Of a stretch of 8,414 bases of DNA, positions 7,084-8,414 are shown piece by piece. The DNA lies in contig JAFAZL010000198.1 of the NCBI GenBank assembly GCA_019239815.1, positions 1 to 8,414 of the forward strand, written 5' to 3'. The notes under the pieces were generated by a model that saw only the letters and a list, made by a program, of their open reading frames with translations, had not been told where the DNA came from and searched no databases. A program made the translations under genes and the position numbers. This stretch comes from Acidobacteriota bacterium (GTDB lineage Bacteria; Acidobacteriota; Terriglobia; Acidoferrales; UBA7541). Position 1 is the first letter of the stretch, and each line of letters begins with the position of its first letter.

Positions 7084-7110
7084 TTGCGTGTACGTTAACG
7101 GTGCTATACT
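7084..7110 (+). promoter_or_regulatory. Extended -10 promoter toward the GH3 gene
   Basis: TATACT (7105-7110, 5/6 match to consensus) is preceded by TG one base earlier, giving TGCTATACT, an extended -10 that can work without a good -35. The best -35-like hexamer is TTGCGT (7084-7089, 3/6, short 15-bp spacer). The 15-bp putative operator sits between the two, where bound repressor would block polymerase. Transcription would start at about 7117, giving a leader of about 310 nt before the GH3 start. Confidence 0.6.
7087..7101 (+). promoter_or_regulatory. Putative LacI-family operator, GH3/regulator copy
   Basis: CGTGTACGTTAACGG, a perfect 15/15 match to the inverted copy in the receptor promoter. 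It fills most of the spacer immediately upstream of the extended -10 that reads toward the GH3 gene, and lies 66 bp upstream of the LacI start codon. One site could therefore control the GH3 gene and allow autoregulation. Part of the element (CGTGTAC) recurs on the minus strand at 7149-7155. Confidence 0.65.
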
Positions 7111-7426
7111 CCGCCGCTTCCACACTATCTCCGTGGAGGTTCACGATTGTACACGAACGAAGCTCGCGAATTCCCGCCGGTGTCGTTTTGGTCCCGCTTC
7201 ATCGGACGAATAAATACCGTCGTTCGTTTCGCTTACCAACGCTTCGTTTCATGCGCTTTTCTGTCTCCGTGCCTTTCCTCGCTCGCGTCTGGTTTTGGAA
7301 AAATTAAAATTCGCGATGTTAAACATTGTTACTTCTGATTCTTGCTTTCCATGGACGCGCGAATCTGGTTTTTGGAAGCTGTCCCTGAATTTCAATTCTT
7401 ACGTTTCATGAACAGCCGGTGAAAAA
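7111..7426 (+). other. Long GH3 leader with an unassigned ribosome binding site and small ORF
   Basis: There is no recognisable gene in these 316 bases. A strong GGAGG (7135-7139) lies 7 nt before TTG at 7147. From there a 63-codon frame (7147-7338, stop TGA) encodes a basic, aromatic-rich peptide (WSRFIGRINTVVRFAYQRF) of no recognised family. It could be a leader peptide or small protein with a TTG start, a decayed gene, or chance. The second half is pyrimidine-rich with higher A+T and holds a perfect ATGTT-A-AACAT palindrome (7316-7326). No riboswitch or terminator was recognised. Confidence 0.35.
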
Positions 7427-8414
7427 ATGAAAACGAAAATGGCCGCAACAATTCTGTTCGTTCTATCAGCGACCGCTGCGCCGATATTCGCGCAGCAGGC
7501 TGCCCCGCCAGACGACGCGCCCTACAAAAATCCGAAGCTGCCCACCGAGCAGCGAGTCAAAGATTTAGTTTCACGCATGACGCTGGAAGAAAAGGCCGCG
7601 CAGGTTGGCCACACCGCGCCCGCGATTCCTCGGCTCGGTGTCCCCGAGTACAACTGGTGGAATGAAGGATTGCACGGCGTCGCGCGCGCTGGAATCGCTA
7701 CCGTGTTTCCACAGGCGATCGGTCTCGCTGCCACTTTCGATGAGCCGCTAATGCACGACGTCGCCGACGTGATCAGCACCGAGTTTCGCGCGAAGTATTA
7801 CGCCACCGTGAAGCCCGACGGCTCGACCGGCTGGTATCGTGGTCTCACGGTCTGGTCGCCCAACATCAATATATTCCGCGATCCGCGCTGGGGCCGTGGC
7901 CAGGAAACCTACGGTGAAGATCCGTTCCTCACTGCACGATTGGGCGTCGCGTTTGTCACAGGCTTGCAGGGCAACGATCCGAAATACCTCAAAACCGTAG
8001 CGACGCCGAAGCATTTCGCGGTGCACAGCGGCCCCGAATCCACGCGGCACACCGTCAATGTCACGGCCTCACGCCACGACATGGAAGACACATATTTCCC
8101 AGCATTTCGCGCCACCGTAGTTCACGGCAAAGCCGAGTCCGTAATGTGCGCGTACAACTCCCTTAACGGCCAGCCCGCTTGCGCGAATACCGTCCTCCTC
8201 GAAGATCATTTGCGCCACGACTGGGGGTTCAAAGGCTACGTGGTCTCGGATTGCGGCGCGATCGCCGATGTTTTCGGTGGGCACCATTTCGCGCCGACAC
8301 CTGAAGAAGGTGTTGCCGTTTCCTTCAAAGCGGGAATGGATGTGATCTGCGGCGACTATCGTCGGCAAATGGCAACCGAACGAACCGCAATCGTCAATGC
8401 TGTGAAACAGGGCC
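7427..8414 (+). CDS. Glycoside hydrolase family 3, beta-xylosidase/beta-glucosidase-like (3' partial)
   Basis: 329 complete codons are visible and the frame is open at the window end. Signal peptide 1-22 (MKTKMAATILFVL..., cleavage IFA|Q) predicts export. The visible part is most of the GH3 TIM-barrel domain: TLEEKAAQ about 51-58; NWWNEGLHGVAR, a xylosidase-type GH3 signature; GRGQETYGEDP (156-166); KHF (195-197); and the nucleophile Asp275 in VVSDCGAI. The key residues present support an active retaining enzyme that removes xylose or glucose from non-reducing ends. The SDCGA and WWNE motifs favour xylan 1,4-beta-xylosidase over beta-glucosidase, but the general acid/base and the C-terminal domains lie outside the window. 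The ATG at 7427 is chosen because an in-frame TGA lies at 7409 and the signal peptide starts there; GGTGA (7418-7422) is a modest ribosome binding site. A later ATG at 7439 would shorten the n-region of the signal peptide. It is probably controlled by the operator at 7087-7101. Confidence 0.93.
   Translation, partial: MKTKMAATILFVLSATAAPIFAQQAAPPDDAPYKNPKLPTEQRVKDLVSRMTLEEKAAQVGHTAPAIPRLGVPEYNWWNEGLHGVARAGIATVFPQAIGLAATFDEPLMHDVADVISTEFRAKYYATVKPDGSTGWYRGLTVWSPNINIFRDPRWGRGQETYGEDPFLTARLGVAFVTGLQGNDPKYLKTVATPKHFAVHSGPESTRHTVNVTASRHDMEDTYFPAFRATVVHGKAESVMCAYNSLNGQPACANTVLLEDHLRHDWGFKGYVVSDCGAIADVFGGHHFAPTPEEGVAVSFKAGMDVICGDYRRQMATERTAIVNAVKQG

Noticed and set aside
7068..7085. GCGC-acaga-GCGC followed by TTTTT as a terminator
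   Set aside because: A 4-bp stem is too short, and no gene on the plus strand ends nearby.
7101..7307. A GTG-started 69-codon frame upstream of the GH3 gene
   Set aside because: Its start lies upstream of the predicted -10, so it would not be transcribed whole, and no ribosome binding site precedes it.

Overview
The window reads as a piece of an Acidobacteriota chromosome (Terriglobia-like). The evidence is a GC-rich sequence carrying a very large TonB-dependent receptor with an N-terminal carboxypeptidase-regulatory-like domain and the Oar-type layout common in that phylum. It sits beside a LacI-type regulator and secreted carbohydrate-active enzymes, with no SusD partner. The phylum assignment is inferred from protein style, not from a marker gene.

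Left part (1-2107): a 5'-truncated alpha/beta hydrolase of the acetyl-esterase type (+ strand) ends tail-to-tail, 9 bp from a secreted ten-unit TPR protein (- strand). The 187-bp gap to the right holds a strong intrinsic terminator. It serves the receptor gene and faces the TPR promoter region.

Middle and right part (2108-8414): a TonB-dependent receptor (-), a LacI-family regulator (-) upstream of it, and a divergent GH3 beta-xylosidase/beta-glucosidase-like gene (+) that runs off the window end. The two intergenic regions (320 and 406 bp) share a perfect 15-bp element, CGTGTACGTTAACGG. One copy lies at the predicted transcription start of the receptor gene (- strand). The other lies just upstream of a TGCTATACT extended -10 that reads toward the GH3 gene. 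A 12/15 copy lies 168 bp from the receptor copy. The element has a central ACGT and an imperfect dyad, as expected of a LacI-family operator.

Working model (inference): the LacI protein senses a sugar, perhaps one derived from xylan, and co-represses an outer-membrane importer, the exported GH3 enzyme and possibly itself. The esterase at the left edge could belong to the same hemicellulose theme, but nothing in the sequence ties it to the regulon. No RNA genes, CRISPR arrays, insertion sequences or phage genes were seen. The best leads are the shared operator, a hairpin at the 5' end of the receptor mRNA, and the unusually long GH3 leader that carries an unexplained ribosome binding site.
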